From Deferribacteres bacterium (GTDB lineage: Bacteria > Thermosulfidibacterota > Thermosulfidibacteria > Thermosulfidibacterales > Thermosulfidibacteraceae), in contig JAADEW010000017.1 in assembly GCA_013153205.1 (NCBI GenBank), positions 1 to 7,818 on the forward strand: a stretch of DNA of 7,818 bases, written 5' to 3'. Both the position numbers and the translations under genes were made by a program. The notes beneath the pieces were generated by a model. That model did no database searches and was not told the origin of the DNA. It was given only the letters and a program-made list of their open reading frames with translations. Shown here piece by piece: positions 1 through 6,714 of this stretch; position 1 is the stretch's first letter, and each line of letters opens with the position of its first letter.

Positions 1-581
1 CCCTTAAAGAGGAAGGATACCTGCCAGAGGCTGTAAACACATATCTTTTCAATCTGGGCAGAAAAAAGCCGGAAGAGGGCATAAAGAGCCTGAAAGAGCT
101 TGCAGAAGTGTTTGAACCTGCCCTTTACACCGGTGGAAACGCCAGATTCCAGATAGAACAGCTCAAGTCTTTGAACCAAGAGGCGCTTGCGGCTCTGGAT
201 GAAGAGAGGCTGGTGAAGCTGATGGAAGAGTTCTGCGGCATCTCTTCCCCCAACCAGCGGATTCTGCTTGCCGTAAGGGAAAATGCCGCCACCCTTTCCG
301 AGCTCTGTCTTCTATACAGAAGGATAGCTTCAGGCGAGTTTGAAGCCGCAATAAGTCCATCGGACAAAGAGATACTGTCCCGCTTTCTCCTTTTCTGCGA
401 GGAAGAAGGCTTTGACATTGATGGATTCATACGGAAGGAAAAGGTGAAAAAGGGAAAGTTTTACAAACTGCTTCGCACATCCATTACAGGCCTGAGCTAC
501 GGCCCGCCTTTAGACGAGGTAATCAAACTTTTAGGGGAAGAAGAGGTGGTAAAAAGAATAAGAAAAAGCCTTCTTCAGTAA
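1..581 (+). CDS. gltX: Glutamyl-tRNA synthetase, C-terminal part (5' end outside window)
   Basis: The open frame enters from the left edge (first full codon at base 3) and gives 192 residues ending in TAA at 579-581. This is the end of a class I glutamyl-tRNA synthetase, the cytoplasmic enzyme that charges tRNA-Glu (or tRNA-Gln in organisms using the indirect amidation route). Visible family features are the stretch EEGYLPEAVNTYLFNLG near the edge, which follows the catalytic fold, then GGNARFQIEQLKSLN, then the helical anticodon-binding domain. That domain closes with LRTSITGLSYGPPLDEV and LLGEEEVVKRI, a strong match to the family's usual 'LR-TG-GP-L-LLG-V-RI' ending. The catalytic HIGH and KMSKS motifs lie outside, so completeness cannot be judged. 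A GTG at 108 is internal and not a start. Many bacteria, Aquificota included, carry two copies, one specialised for tRNA-Gln; I cannot tell which this is. Confidence 0.88.
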   Translation, partial: LKEEGYLPEAVNTYLFNLGRKKPEEGIKSLKELAEVFEPALYTGGNARFQIEQLKSLNQEALAALDEERLVKLMEEFCGISSPNQRILLAVRENAATLSELCLLYRRIASGEFEAAISPSDKEILSRFLLFCEEEGFDIDGFIRKEKVKKGKFYKLLRTSITGLSYGPPLDEVIKLLGEEEVVKRIRKSLLQ

Positions 582-1660
582 AACCTCACCAGCTCGTAAA
601 GGGTGGTTCTTTGTGCCGGAACGAAGCCTGCCCTCTTGATAAACCTCACCATCTCTTCAAGCTTCATTCTGTAAGTGACCCCAGCCGCCTTCACCACATT
701 CTCCTCTATCATCAGAGAGCCGAAGTCATTGGCGCCGAAAAAGAGAGCCATCTGAGCAAGCTTCCCCCCCTGCGTAACCCAGGAAGCCTGTATATTCCGC
801 ACATTGTCCAGAAACAGCCTTGAAACCGCAAGCACCCTCAGATAGAAGGCGGAAGTTGCCTTCTCCAGATGGGACATGGCGGTGTTGTGAGGCTGAAAGG
901 TCCACGGAATAAATGCGGTGAAGCCGCCCGTTCTGTCCTGCAGTGCCCTTATTCTGTTCATGTGCTCCACGATGTCCTCAAGGCTCTCCAGATGTCCGAA
1001 CATCATGGTGGCTGAGCTCTTTATGCCAAGCTTATGCGCCGTCTCCATGACTTCAAACCAGGACGATGCAGAACACTTATTGGGCGAAACCCTTTCTCTT
1101 ACCCTTTGAGAGAGTATTTCCGCCCCCCCACCGGGAATTGAAGAAAGGCCCGCATCCTTCAACCTCAAAAGAGCCTCTTTCAAAGAAAGCCCCGATTTCT
1201 CCGCGTAAAAGACCACCTCAGGGGGCGAAAGGCCGTGGATGTGAATGTCCGGAAAGCGCCCCTTTATCTTTCTGAACATGCCGCATATCCAGTCAATATC
1301 TAAAGCAGGGTTAAGCCCTCCCTGAATGAGTATGGAGGTTGCACCCAGTTGTCTTGCTTCCTCTATCTTTTTGAAAAGCGTCTCGTCGTCTATAACATAA
1401 GCATCATCAGCGTCCGCATCCCTGTAAAAGGCGCAGAACCTGCATCTGCTCACACAAACATTGGTGTAGTTTATGTTGCGGTCTATCAGGAAGGTAACCA
1501 CATTATCCGGATGAAGCCTCTTTCTCACACAGTCGGCAAGCCTGCCAAGGGCAAGAAGCGGCGCCTCTTCCAGCAGAAAGAGGGCATCGCTTACATCAAG
1601 CCTCTGGCCTCTTTCTACCTTACCTTCAATCCGGGATAAAGTTGAGCTCCGGCAACTCAT
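575..1660 (-). CDS. mqnC: Cyclic dehypoxanthinyl futalosine synthase (radical SAM)
   Basis: This 361-residue radical SAM enzyme cyclises dehypoxanthine futalosine to cyclic dehypoxanthine futalosine in the futalosine menaquinone pathway, in the cytoplasm. The cluster-binding motif CX3CX2C is at C69, C73 and C76 in the context NYTNVCVSRCRFCAFYR, which is the MqnC rather than the MqnE form. Other family marks are IQGGLNP (about 113-119), HGLSPPEV (142-149), IPGGGAEIL (175-183), KSSATMMFGH (214-223), WTFQPHNTA (253-261), ASWVTQGG (292-299) and GANDFGS (309-315). Length is normal. The ATG at 1660 lies 35 bases inside mqnA. A weak GGGG ribosome site sits 7 bases upstream and no better start is nearby. 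It is the last gene of the minus-strand operon, and its TGA overlaps the end of gltX by 7 bases. It resembles the neighbouring mqnE throughout and is an ancient paralogue of it. Identification is firm at family level. Confidence 0.95.
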   Translation of the reverse strand: MSCRSSTLSRIEGKVERGQRLDVSDALFLLEEAPLLALGRLADCVRKRLHPDNVVTFLIDRNINYTNVCVSRCRFCAFYRDADADDAYVIDDETLFKKIEEARQLGATSILIQGGLNPALDIDWICGMFRKIKGRFPDIHIHGLSPPEVVFYAEKSGLSLKEALLRLKDAGLSSIPGGGAEILSQRVRERVSPNKCSASSWFEVMETAHKLGIKSSATMMFGHLESLEDIVEHMNRIRALQDRTGGFTAFIPWTFQPHNTAMSHLEKATSAFYLRVLAVSRLFLDNVRNIQASWVTQGGKLAQMALFFGANDFGSLMIEENVVKAAGVTYRMKLEEMVRFIKRAGFVPAQRTTLYELVRFY

Positions 1661-2456
1661 TTAAAAACCCCGCATCGTGCATCTCTCTGAAGAATCTCCC
1701 AAGCCCCTTTACATACCTATCCTCAAGGTCAAAGTGCAAAGCCTTCAGGTAATCCATACACTCCTCACAGCTCAATCCAAGCTCGGAAGCCTTCTTCTCC
1801 GCTATCTCTCTGAAAGAGCGCTTTCCCACCTCTTTTGACATAAGAAGCTTCCTCCACAGGTCCCTGACCCTATCCTCTTGCGCCTCAAAGCTTTCCCTCC
1901 TCACGCACCACAGGGCAAAGACGAAGGGAAGCCCGAAAAAGGTCTTCCACAGCTCGGCAAGGTCATAGACGTAAGGGAAGCTGTTGCTCTTTCTGAACCT
2001 GAGGGCATCATCCCCTATAAGAAGTATTCCGAAATATCCATCACCGGGGATGGGTTCATCCATGGAAAACTCCACAAACTCCGGGCGAACCCCCAGCTTC
2101 TTAAAGATGTAAAGCATGAGGTTTTTTGAGGTAAGAGACGCTCTGGTAAGAAACACCTGCCGTCCGTCAAGCTCTTCAAGAGGGGCTTTTGACATAAAGA
2201 GCACGCTCTTAACGGGACCGTAAGCCCCAATGGAAAGAGACGGAAGTATCAGATAATCTTTGTAGTGAAGAGCGTATTCGTAAGAAGAGACAACCGAGAC
2301 ATCAAGCTCTCCCGAAGAGAGCATGAGGTTCAGCCTGCTGGGAACGGCTTTCACCACATCAACCCAGGGGTCAAGTTCAATCAAGCCCTCCTCAATGGCG
2401 TAATAGACGGGGAGGGTGTTGAGATATGAGATAAGCCCGAGACGCAACCTACTCAT
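1626..2456 (-). CDS. mqnA: Chorismate dehydratase MqnA
   Basis: A 276-residue cytoplasmic protein with the periplasmic-binding-protein type 2 fold used by MqnA and MqnD. MqnA removes water from chorismate to give 3-[(1-carboxyvinyl)oxy]benzoate, the committed step of the futalosine pathway. The N-terminus LGLISYLNTLPVYYAIEEG is the MqnA signature; MqnD starts differently (a CPNDTF-type motif). Also present are PSRLNLMLSSGELDVSVVSSYEYA (split here as PSRLNLMLSSGE, 39-50, and VSSYEYA, 56-62), SIGAYGPVKSV (75-85), RASLTSKNL (105-113), GILLIGDDALRF (143-154) and the ELWKTFFGLPFVFALW region (168-183), all expected for the family. The ATG at 2454-2456 overlaps the mqnE stop by 8 bases and has an AAGG-containing ribosome site just upstream, so translation is probably coupled to mqnE. 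Length is typical. Confidence 0.95.
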   Translation of the reverse strand: MSRLRLGLISYLNTLPVYYAIEEGLIELDPWVDVVKAVPSRLNLMLSSGELDVSVVSSYEYALHYKDYLILPSLSIGAYGPVKSVLFMSKAPLEELDGRQVFLTRASLTSKNLMLYIFKKLGVRPEFVEFSMDEPIPGDGYFGILLIGDDALRFRKSNSFPYVYDLAELWKTFFGLPFVFALWCVRRESFEAQEDRVRDLWRKLLMSKEVGKRSFREIAEKKASELGLSCEECMDYLKALHFDLEDRYVKGLGRFFREMHDAGFLNELPELNFIPD

Positions 2457-3570
2457 AGACCCTTATCCTGTTGTAGAGGGCATCCCTTTCCACGGGAATT
2501 TTGCCCACATCCTTTATCATCTTAAGAAGCCTCTTCTTGGTGAGGCCCTGCGGGGAGGTAGCCCCTGCCGAATGGGTTATCTTCTCCTCATAAACGGTGC
2601 CTTCAAGGTCATCGGCACCGAAAAGCAGAGCAAGCTGAGCAATACCCTCTCCAAGCATTATCCAGTATGCCTTTATATGAGGGACATTGTGCAGAACGAG
2701 CCGGGACACCGCTATCGTTTTAAGGTCGTCAACGCCCGTTGCAGGCTCCACGCAGACAGCGGTATTCTCCGGGTGAAAGGAAAGGGGCACGAAAGCCTGA
2801 AATCCCCCTGTCTCCTCCTGAAGCTTTCTCAGGGCAATGAGGTGCTCAACCCTGTCCTTCAGGCTCTCAAGATGGCCGTAAAGCATGGTGCAGTTCGTCT
2901 TTATCCCAAGTTTATGAGCTGTCCTGTGTATTTCAAGCCACCTTTCAGAACTTATCTTCTCCGGACAGAGGACCTTTCTTATCTCTTCGTTGAAGATTTC
3001 GGCTCCTCCACCGGGCATGGAATCAAGTCCAGCATTTTTAAGCTCCGCAAGCACATCTTCAACAGACTTACCCGAAATGCGGCTGAAGTAATCAATCTCA
3101 ACAGCAGTGTAAGCCTTTATGTGTATGTGTGGAAAGTTCTCTTTCAAAAGCCTGACAATCTCAATGTAATACTCGTAGGGCCAGTCAGGATGGAGCCCGC
3201 CTACAATGTGAAATTCTCTGGCGCCTTCAGAAGCCGCTTCCTTCGCTTTGTCCAGTATCTCAGAAAGGGTGAGCTCGTATCCACCGGGTTCTCCCCTCGT
3301 CTTTGAAAAGGCGCAAAAAGCACAGCGGTTGACGCAGTAATTGGTGGGATTTATGTGGCGGTTCACCACGAAAAAGACAAAGTTACCGTTCAGGCGCTCA
3401 CACCACCTATTGGCAATGGCTGCAAGCCCAAAGATGTCGTCAGTTTCGTAAAGGTAGAGGCCGTCCTCAAGGGAGAGGGGAAAGCCCCTTTCAAGCTTCT
3501 CATAAAGCTCCACAAGGTTTTTATCAGAGACCAAGCTTTCTAATCTTTGCAACGAAAAAGCCTCCCACAT
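2449..3570 (-). CDS. mqnE: Aminodeoxyfutalosine synthase (radical SAM)
   Basis: A radical SAM enzyme of up to 373 residues that adds the 5'-deoxyadenosyl radical of S-adenosylmethionine to the MqnA product, giving 6-amino-6-deoxyfutalosine. The CX3CX2C motif is C79, C83 and C86 within NPTNYCVNRCAFCAFSK; the NPTN-C form is typical of MqnE. HIVGGLHPDWPYEYY (121-135), IKAYTAVEI (151-159), DSMPGGGAEIF (183-193), NCTMLYGH (226-233), PLSFHPENTA (262-271) and AYWIMLG (301-307) support MqnE rather than MqnC. The coordinates use the ATG at 3570, which lies 47 bases inside the methyltransferase gene and has no ribosome site. A TTG at 3550-3552, six codons in, follows a GGGAGG by 8 bases and starts the protein at LQRLESLV, which fits the usual short N-terminus of the family. 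The TTG may be the true start. The stop overlaps the mqnA start. Confidence 0.95.
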   Translation of the reverse strand: MWEAFSLQRLESLVSDKNLVELYEKLERGFPLSLEDGLYLYETDDIFGLAAIANRWCERLNGNFVFFVVNRHINPTNYCVNRCAFCAFSKTRGEPGGYELTLSEILDKAKEAASEGAREFHIVGGLHPDWPYEYYIEIVRLLKENFPHIHIKAYTAVEIDYFSRISGKSVEDVLAELKNAGLDSMPGGGAEIFNEEIRKVLCPEKISSERWLEIHRTAHKLGIKTNCTMLYGHLESLKDRVEHLIALRKLQEETGGFQAFVPLSFHPENTAVCVEPATGVDDLKTIAVSRLVLHNVPHIKAYWIMLGEGIAQLALLFGADDLEGTVYEEKITHSAGATSPQGLTKKRLLKMIKDVGKIPVERDALYNRIRVYE

Positions 3571-4465
3571 CGTTTTTGTGGGGATATATCCTTATACACC
3601 TTTCAACACCGGGATGAAAGCCTACCCCCTCCCACTCCATAATGGGAGAAGAAGGGTTCAACCCTTTAACCTCTATCTCCTCCGTAACCGCAGGGTAGTT
3701 TTCCAGTATGTAGGAGACCACCGCCTCGTTCTCCTCCGGAGAAAAGGTGCAGGTGGAATAGACCACAACCCCTCCCGGCTTGAGCGCTTTATACGCGGAG
3801 ACCAGAAGCGCCTTCTGGGTTTCGGCAAGCTTTCTGTAAGCCCAATCGTGCCAGTTGTATATGGCTTTGTAGCTCTTTCTTATCGTGCCCTCCGCAGAAC
3901 AGGGTGCATCCACCAGCACCCTGTCAAACCTTTCGGGAAAGAGCCTGCCGAACCTCCTTCCGTCCATACAGCTCACAGCCACATTCAAAACGCCCATGCG
4001 CTCAATGTTGTTGGTGAGAGCCTTGAGCCTCTTGGAGCTTATGTCGTTTGCAACAACAGCCCCTCTGTTTTCCATCATTTGAGCCATCTGGGTGGTTTTG
4101 GAACCGGGAGCGGCTGCCACATCAAGCACACAATCAGAAGCTGAAGGCAACAAAACCTGCGCAGGAATCATGGAGGAAGCCTCCTGTATGTAAATCAGTC
4201 CCGCAAAGTGCTCCCAGAAGTTGCCGATACTCTCCTCCTCACAGTTAAGCAGCCAGAATCCCCACTCACACCAGGGTATCCTCTCAAAGGCTATTCCGCG
4301 CTCTTCAAACAGCTTTACCATCTCATCAGGGGTTATCTTCAGGGTATTGACCCTCACGGACGGCTTTAACGGCTTCTTTATGGCATCAAGGAAGGCGGGA
4401 AGCTCTTCGCCAAAAATCCTCTCCCATCTTTTGATAAGGCCTTCAGGTATCTTAATCTCGCTCAT
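3524..4465 (-). CDS. RsmB/NOP family RNA (cytosine-5)-methyltransferase
   Basis: A 313-residue SAM-dependent enzyme that methylates carbon 5 of a cytosine in tRNA or rRNA. The N-terminal RNA-binding part carries SVRVNTLK (36-43) and YIQEASSMIPAQVL (92-105). The Rossmann domain follows with the SAM loop LDVAAAPGSKTTQ (114-126), ND at 140-141, and the two paired catalytic motifs: DAPCS with C189 (motif IV) and STCTFSPEENE with C239 (motif VI). The C-terminus GGFFVAKIRK is typical. No PUA domain or NusB-like N-terminal domain is present, so it is not a classical RsmB; the short form resembles RsmF-core and archaeal Trm4-type proteins. The exact target base cannot be read from sequence. The start ATG overlaps the upstream hydrolase stop as ATGA and has no purine-rich ribosome site (the preceding bases are CCCTCCT), so expression probably depends on re-initiation. 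Confidence 0.9.
   Translation of the reverse strand: MSEIKIPEGLIKRWERIFGEELPAFLDAIKKPLKPSVRVNTLKITPDEMVKLFEERGIAFERIPWCEWGFWLLNCEEESIGNFWEHFAGLIYIQEASSMIPAQVLLPSASDCVLDVAAAPGSKTTQMAQMMENRGAVVANDISSKRLKALTNNIERMGVLNVAVSCMDGRRFGRLFPERFDRVLVDAPCSAEGTIRKSYKAIYNWHDWAYRKLAETQKALLVSAYKALKPGGVVVYSTCTFSPEENEAVVSYILENYPAVTEEIEVKGLNPSSPIMEWEGVGFHPGVERCIRIYPHKNDVGGFFVAKIRKLGL
3561..3566 (-). promoter_or_regulatory. Ribosome binding site favouring a TTG start for mqnE
   Basis: On the minus strand GGGAGG occurs 8 bases before the in-frame TTG at 3550-3552. The upstream ATG at 3570 is preceded by pyrimidine- and A-rich sequence with no Shine-Dalgarno match. The site lies inside the 3' end of the methyltransferase gene, so initiation here would follow ribosomes finishing that gene. 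It would make MqnE 367 residues long and cut the overlap from 47 to 29 bases. Confidence 0.5.
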
Positions 4466-5532
4466 AGGAGGGTTATCAGCTTCTCCATGGTTTTCACGAA
4501 AAGCTCAACATCAGATATTCTTATCCTTTCGTAAGGGGTGTGGCAGACGGAAAGCTCACCCGGTCCAAAGACCACAGCGGGAATACCCCTTGCCACGAAG
4601 TTCTGAGCGTCGGTCCAGCTCTTCATCCCCGAAACCACAGGCTTTCTGCCGGAAGCCTCTTCAAAAGCGCTTTTCAACAGGCTCACAACAGGTGCATCTT
4701 CGGGAACCACAAATCCGGGAGAGACATCAAGAACGCCGAATCCCGCATCCTTTCCTCTCAGATAGTCCCCCACCTCCTTTATCACAGCCTCCACATCCTC
4801 ATCAGGGACAAGGCGGAAGTCCACCTTAAAGGTGCACCTATCAGGTATCCTGAGCTCATCGTCGCCTCCCGCTATCTTAAAAACAGTATAGCAGGAGGTG
4901 CCCGTCTCCCTGTCCTCTTTCCCTATGAAAGAGAGGCTGTCAAAGCCCTTTATAACCTCAAGAGCCCTGTGTATGGCATTTTCCCCTTCTTCCACGCAGG
5001 AGCCGTGCGCCGCTTTTCCCCTGACGTCAACGAAAAACTCAACGGAGCCAGCCTCCTTCACGCAAAGGGCAAAGCTGGTAGGTTCAATCACAATAGCCCC
5101 ACCCGCTTTCACGCTGTCAGCAAGGGTCTCTGAACCGAGCCCGCTCTTTTCCTCGTCAACGAGGAAGGCAAGAAGCACCCCTTTGTCCGCAAGCTCCTTC
5201 CCAAAAGCCCTGCACAGTCCGAGCATGGTTGCAACACCGCACTTGTCGTCAACAACACCGAGCCCCTTTATAAACCCATCCTCCACCAGCGGTTTGGGAG
5301 GAATGCCGTCAACAGGGGCAACGGTATCCACATGAGCCGCTATTATCAGAGAGGGCTCCTGCGTCTTTCCAACGAGGATGTTATACCAGCTTCCCTCAAC
5401 CCTCTGCCTTTCAAAGTCAACGGCAAGATTCGCCAGCTCCTCCTCAAGGTAGAAGAGGAGCTCTCCCTCCTGACCGCTCACACTCGGTATGGAAACCAGA
5501 CGAACCAGTTGATTTAAAACATATTCTACCAT
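4462..5532 (-). CDS. M20 family metallohydrolase (ArgE/DapE/CPG2-like peptidase or deacylase)
   Basis: A 356-residue cytoplasmic zinc-dependent amidohydrolase of the M20 family, whose members remove acyl groups or cleave small peptides. The metal and catalytic residues are all recognisable: H67 and D69 in AAHVDTVAP, the bridging aspartate D95 in GVVDDKCG, catalytic base E127 and ligand E128 in VDEEKSGLGSE, E150 in IEPTS, and H331 in VCHTPYERI. The lid or dimerisation domain spans roughly 160-275 and contains the conserved histidine H176 in KAAHGS. It should therefore be active. The substrate is unknown: ArgE-, DapE-, LysK- and dipeptidase-type members cannot be separated by eye. It is the first gene of the minus-strand operon. 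Its ATG is preceded only by a poor ribosome site (TTAGGTTAAGAATA), and its stop overlaps the methyltransferase start. Nothing known links M20 enzymes to menaquinone synthesis. Confidence 0.88.
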   Translation of the reverse strand: MVEYVLNQLVRLVSIPSVSGQEGELLFYLEEELANLAVDFERQRVEGSWYNILVGKTQEPSLIIAAHVDTVAPVDGIPPKPLVEDGFIKGLGVVDDKCGVATMLGLCRAFGKELADKGVLLAFLVDEEKSGLGSETLADSVKAGGAIVIEPTSFALCVKEAGSVEFFVDVRGKAAHGSCVEEGENAIHRALEVIKGFDSLSFIGKEDRETGTSCYTVFKIAGGDDELRIPDRCTFKVDFRLVPDEDVEAVIKEVGDYLRGKDAGFGVLDVSPGFVVPEDAPVVSLLKSAFEEASGRKPVVSGMKSWTDAQNFVARGIPAVVFGPGELSVCHTPYERIRISDVELFVKTMEKLITLL

Positions 5533-5583
5533 TATTCTTAACCTAAAGAGTCCTTTTACAAAATAAGACCAAGGAGGGCAACA
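5533..5583. promoter_or_regulatory. Divergent intergenic region between the two operons
   Basis: These 51 bases are the only real gap and separate head-to-head genes, so promoters for both directions should lie here or just inside the flanking genes. The sequence is AT-rich compared with its surroundings. For the plus strand, a weak pair is TTGATT (5509-5514) and TATTCT (5533-5538) with an 18-base spacer. For the minus strand, TTGCCC (5576-5581) and TAAAAG (5553-5558) are 17 bases apart. Both pairs match the sigma-70 consensus poorly and are guesses. The plus-strand ribosome site AAGGAGGG at 5571-5578, 5 bases before the ATG at 5584, is strong and clear. I see no operator-like inverted repeat. 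Confidence 0.4.
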
Positions 5584-6126
5584 ATGAAGAGAAAATTATC
5601 CCCCAAGGAGACCTTTCTATACCCCACCCCATGCGTGCTTGTGAGTTGCGGCATCAACAACCCCAACATAATTACCATAGCCTGGTGCGGGGTCGCCTGT
5701 TCCAGCCCGCCCATGCTCTACGCTTCAATAAGGCCCCAGAGATACTCATACAACCTCATCAAAGACGATGGTGTTTTCGGAATCAACATACCCACAAGCA
5801 GTATGGTTAAAGAGGTGGACAAATGCGGCATCGTCTCAGGAAGAAAGGTGAACAAGTTTGAGCTCTGCAACTTTGAAGTTATGAAGGGAGAGGTAACAGG
5901 GGTTCCCCTCATAAAGGAGTGTCCCGTGAATATAGAGCTCAAGCTTTCCAGAACCGTGGAGCTCGGTGTCCACACCATGTTTATAGGAGAAGTGGTAGCG
6001 GTGTATATAGACGAAGATTTTGACCCGCCCAAAGTGGAAAAGCTCTCCCCTATCTGTTATATACCATTTTCGGGGGAGTATTATTCCTTAGGCAGTGCAA
6101 TTGGACACTATGGTTTCAGCAAATAG
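5584..6126 (+). CDS. Flavin reductase-like protein (FMN-binding split barrel)
   Basis: A 180-residue protein of the flavin reductase/flavoredoxin (DIM6/NTAB) family, which binds FMN in a split-barrel dimer and moves electrons between NAD(P)H or another donor and flavin. The family pattern is clear: N-terminal YPTPCVLVSCG, then NIITIAWCGVACSSPPMLYA (28-47), SIRPQRYSYNLI (48-59), FGINIP (65-70), SGRKVNKFE (85-93) and HTMFIGEVV (130-138). The end, YYSLGSAIGHYGFSK, is also typical. No signal peptide or membrane segment is seen. Whether it reduces free flavin, carries electrons as a flavoredoxin or serves a partner oxygenase cannot be decided; no oxygenase is nearby. It has an excellent ribosome site (AAGGAGGG) and starts the plus-strand operon. 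The next gene begins 9 bases after its TAG. Confidence 0.88.
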   Translation: MKRKLSPKETFLYPTPCVLVSCGINNPNIITIAWCGVACSSPPMLYASIRPQRYSYNLIKDDGVFGINIPTSSMVKEVDKCGIVSGRKVNKFELCNFEVMKGEVTGVPLIKECPVNIELKLSRTVELGVHTMFIGEVVAVYIDEDFDPPKVEKLSPICYIPFSGEYYSLGSAIGHYGFSK

Positions 6127-6135
6127 GAGGAAAAG

Positions 6136-6714
6136 ATGGCAAAGGTCTATATAGACACGGAACTTCTGCTGTTTGCCACAAAGAGCAGGGAAAACGAGGA
6201 GCATTTCAACGCTCTTCTTTCAGGGCATCAGCCCTTTCTCTCCGATTTGGTCATAGCAGAGGTGCACAACCTGGAGGAGCAGTTCAGGCACTGGGTAGGT
6301 GAGTTTCTTGAGAAAAATCCCATGCCCGTAATCAAGGTAAACGAGGAGAGCATAGAGTTCGCAAGAAAGTATGTTTACAACAAGGTGATAGAGATGAAGG
6401 ATTTTGCCATTGGGCTTCACTACGCCATAGCTTCACTAAAGGGCATAGACATAGTGTTTACCCCCTCAGACAAATGGGTTGAGCTTTACGAGGGGTTCAA
6501 GAGAATCAACGAGCACTTCAACGTATCCGCTCCCGAAATAAGGAAGGTTGACGTAAAAGAGATACCCAAATCCAGCCTTGAAGAGATAAGGGCAAAGATT
6601 GCAAGGCTTCTTGAAGCTCAGGGAACAACGAGATTGTTCAAAGCCATAATAGAATCTCAGGAGCTTTTCTTTAAAGAGAAAGGCTTCAGGCTTACGAGGA
6701 TAGAGAAGATTTGA
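6136..6714 (+). CDS. PIN-domain protein with a C-terminal helical extension (VapC-like fold)
   Basis: A 192-residue protein whose first 120 or so residues look like a PIN nuclease domain. The expected acidic residues are in place: D7 in VYIDTELLLFA, E42 in SDLVIAEV, D89 in IEMKDFAIGLHYAIAS (with H95 and A97 as in many VapC proteins) and a candidate D112 in FTPSDKW. PIN domains are magnesium-dependent ribonucleases, often toxins. This one is longer than the usual 130 or so residues and ends in a charged, probably helical tail (about 140-192). No antitoxin-like gene adjoins it, since its neighbours encode a flavin reductase and a J-like protein. A housekeeping or regulatory RNase, or an inactive RNA-binding PIN protein, is therefore as plausible as a toxin. 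AGGAGG at 6125-6130 supports the ATG at 6136. All ten Arg codons are AGA or AGG. Family assignment is by motif only. Confidence 0.65.
   Translation: MAKVYIDTELLLFATKSRENEEHFNALLSGHQPFLSDLVIAEVHNLEEQFRHWVGEFLEKNPMPVIKVNEESIEFARKYVYNKVIEMKDFAIGLHYAIASLKGIDIVFTPSDKWVELYEGFKRINEHFNVSAPEIRKVDVKEIPKSSLEEIRAKIARLLEAQGTTRLFKAIIESQELFFKEKGFRLTRIEKI

Noticed and set aside
540..600. Possible terminator hairpin between gltX and mqnC (GAGGT 543-547 with ACCTC 583-587)
   Set aside because: Only a 5-base stem with a loop of about 35 bases and no T-run; not a credible intrinsic terminator.
581..654. Direct repeat AAACCTCACCA at 581-591 and 641-651
   Set aside because: Both copies fall in mqnC codons for similar peptides (LVRFY and MVRFI), so chance and coding constraint explain it.
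2416..3306. Long open frame (296 codons) on the plus strand
   Set aside because: It lies opposite mqnE and the start of mqnA, has no recognisable motif and no convincing ribosome site. It is a compositional shadow of a well-supported gene.
3578..4144. Open frame of 188 codons on the plus strand
   Set aside because: Antisense to the RNA methyltransferase, whose catalytic motifs are fully conserved; the translation shows no family features.
4221..5133. Two overlapping plus-strand open frames (202 and 197 codons)
   Set aside because: Both are antisense to the M20 hydrolase and the methyltransferase start; Ser/Pro-rich low-quality translations typical of shadow frames.
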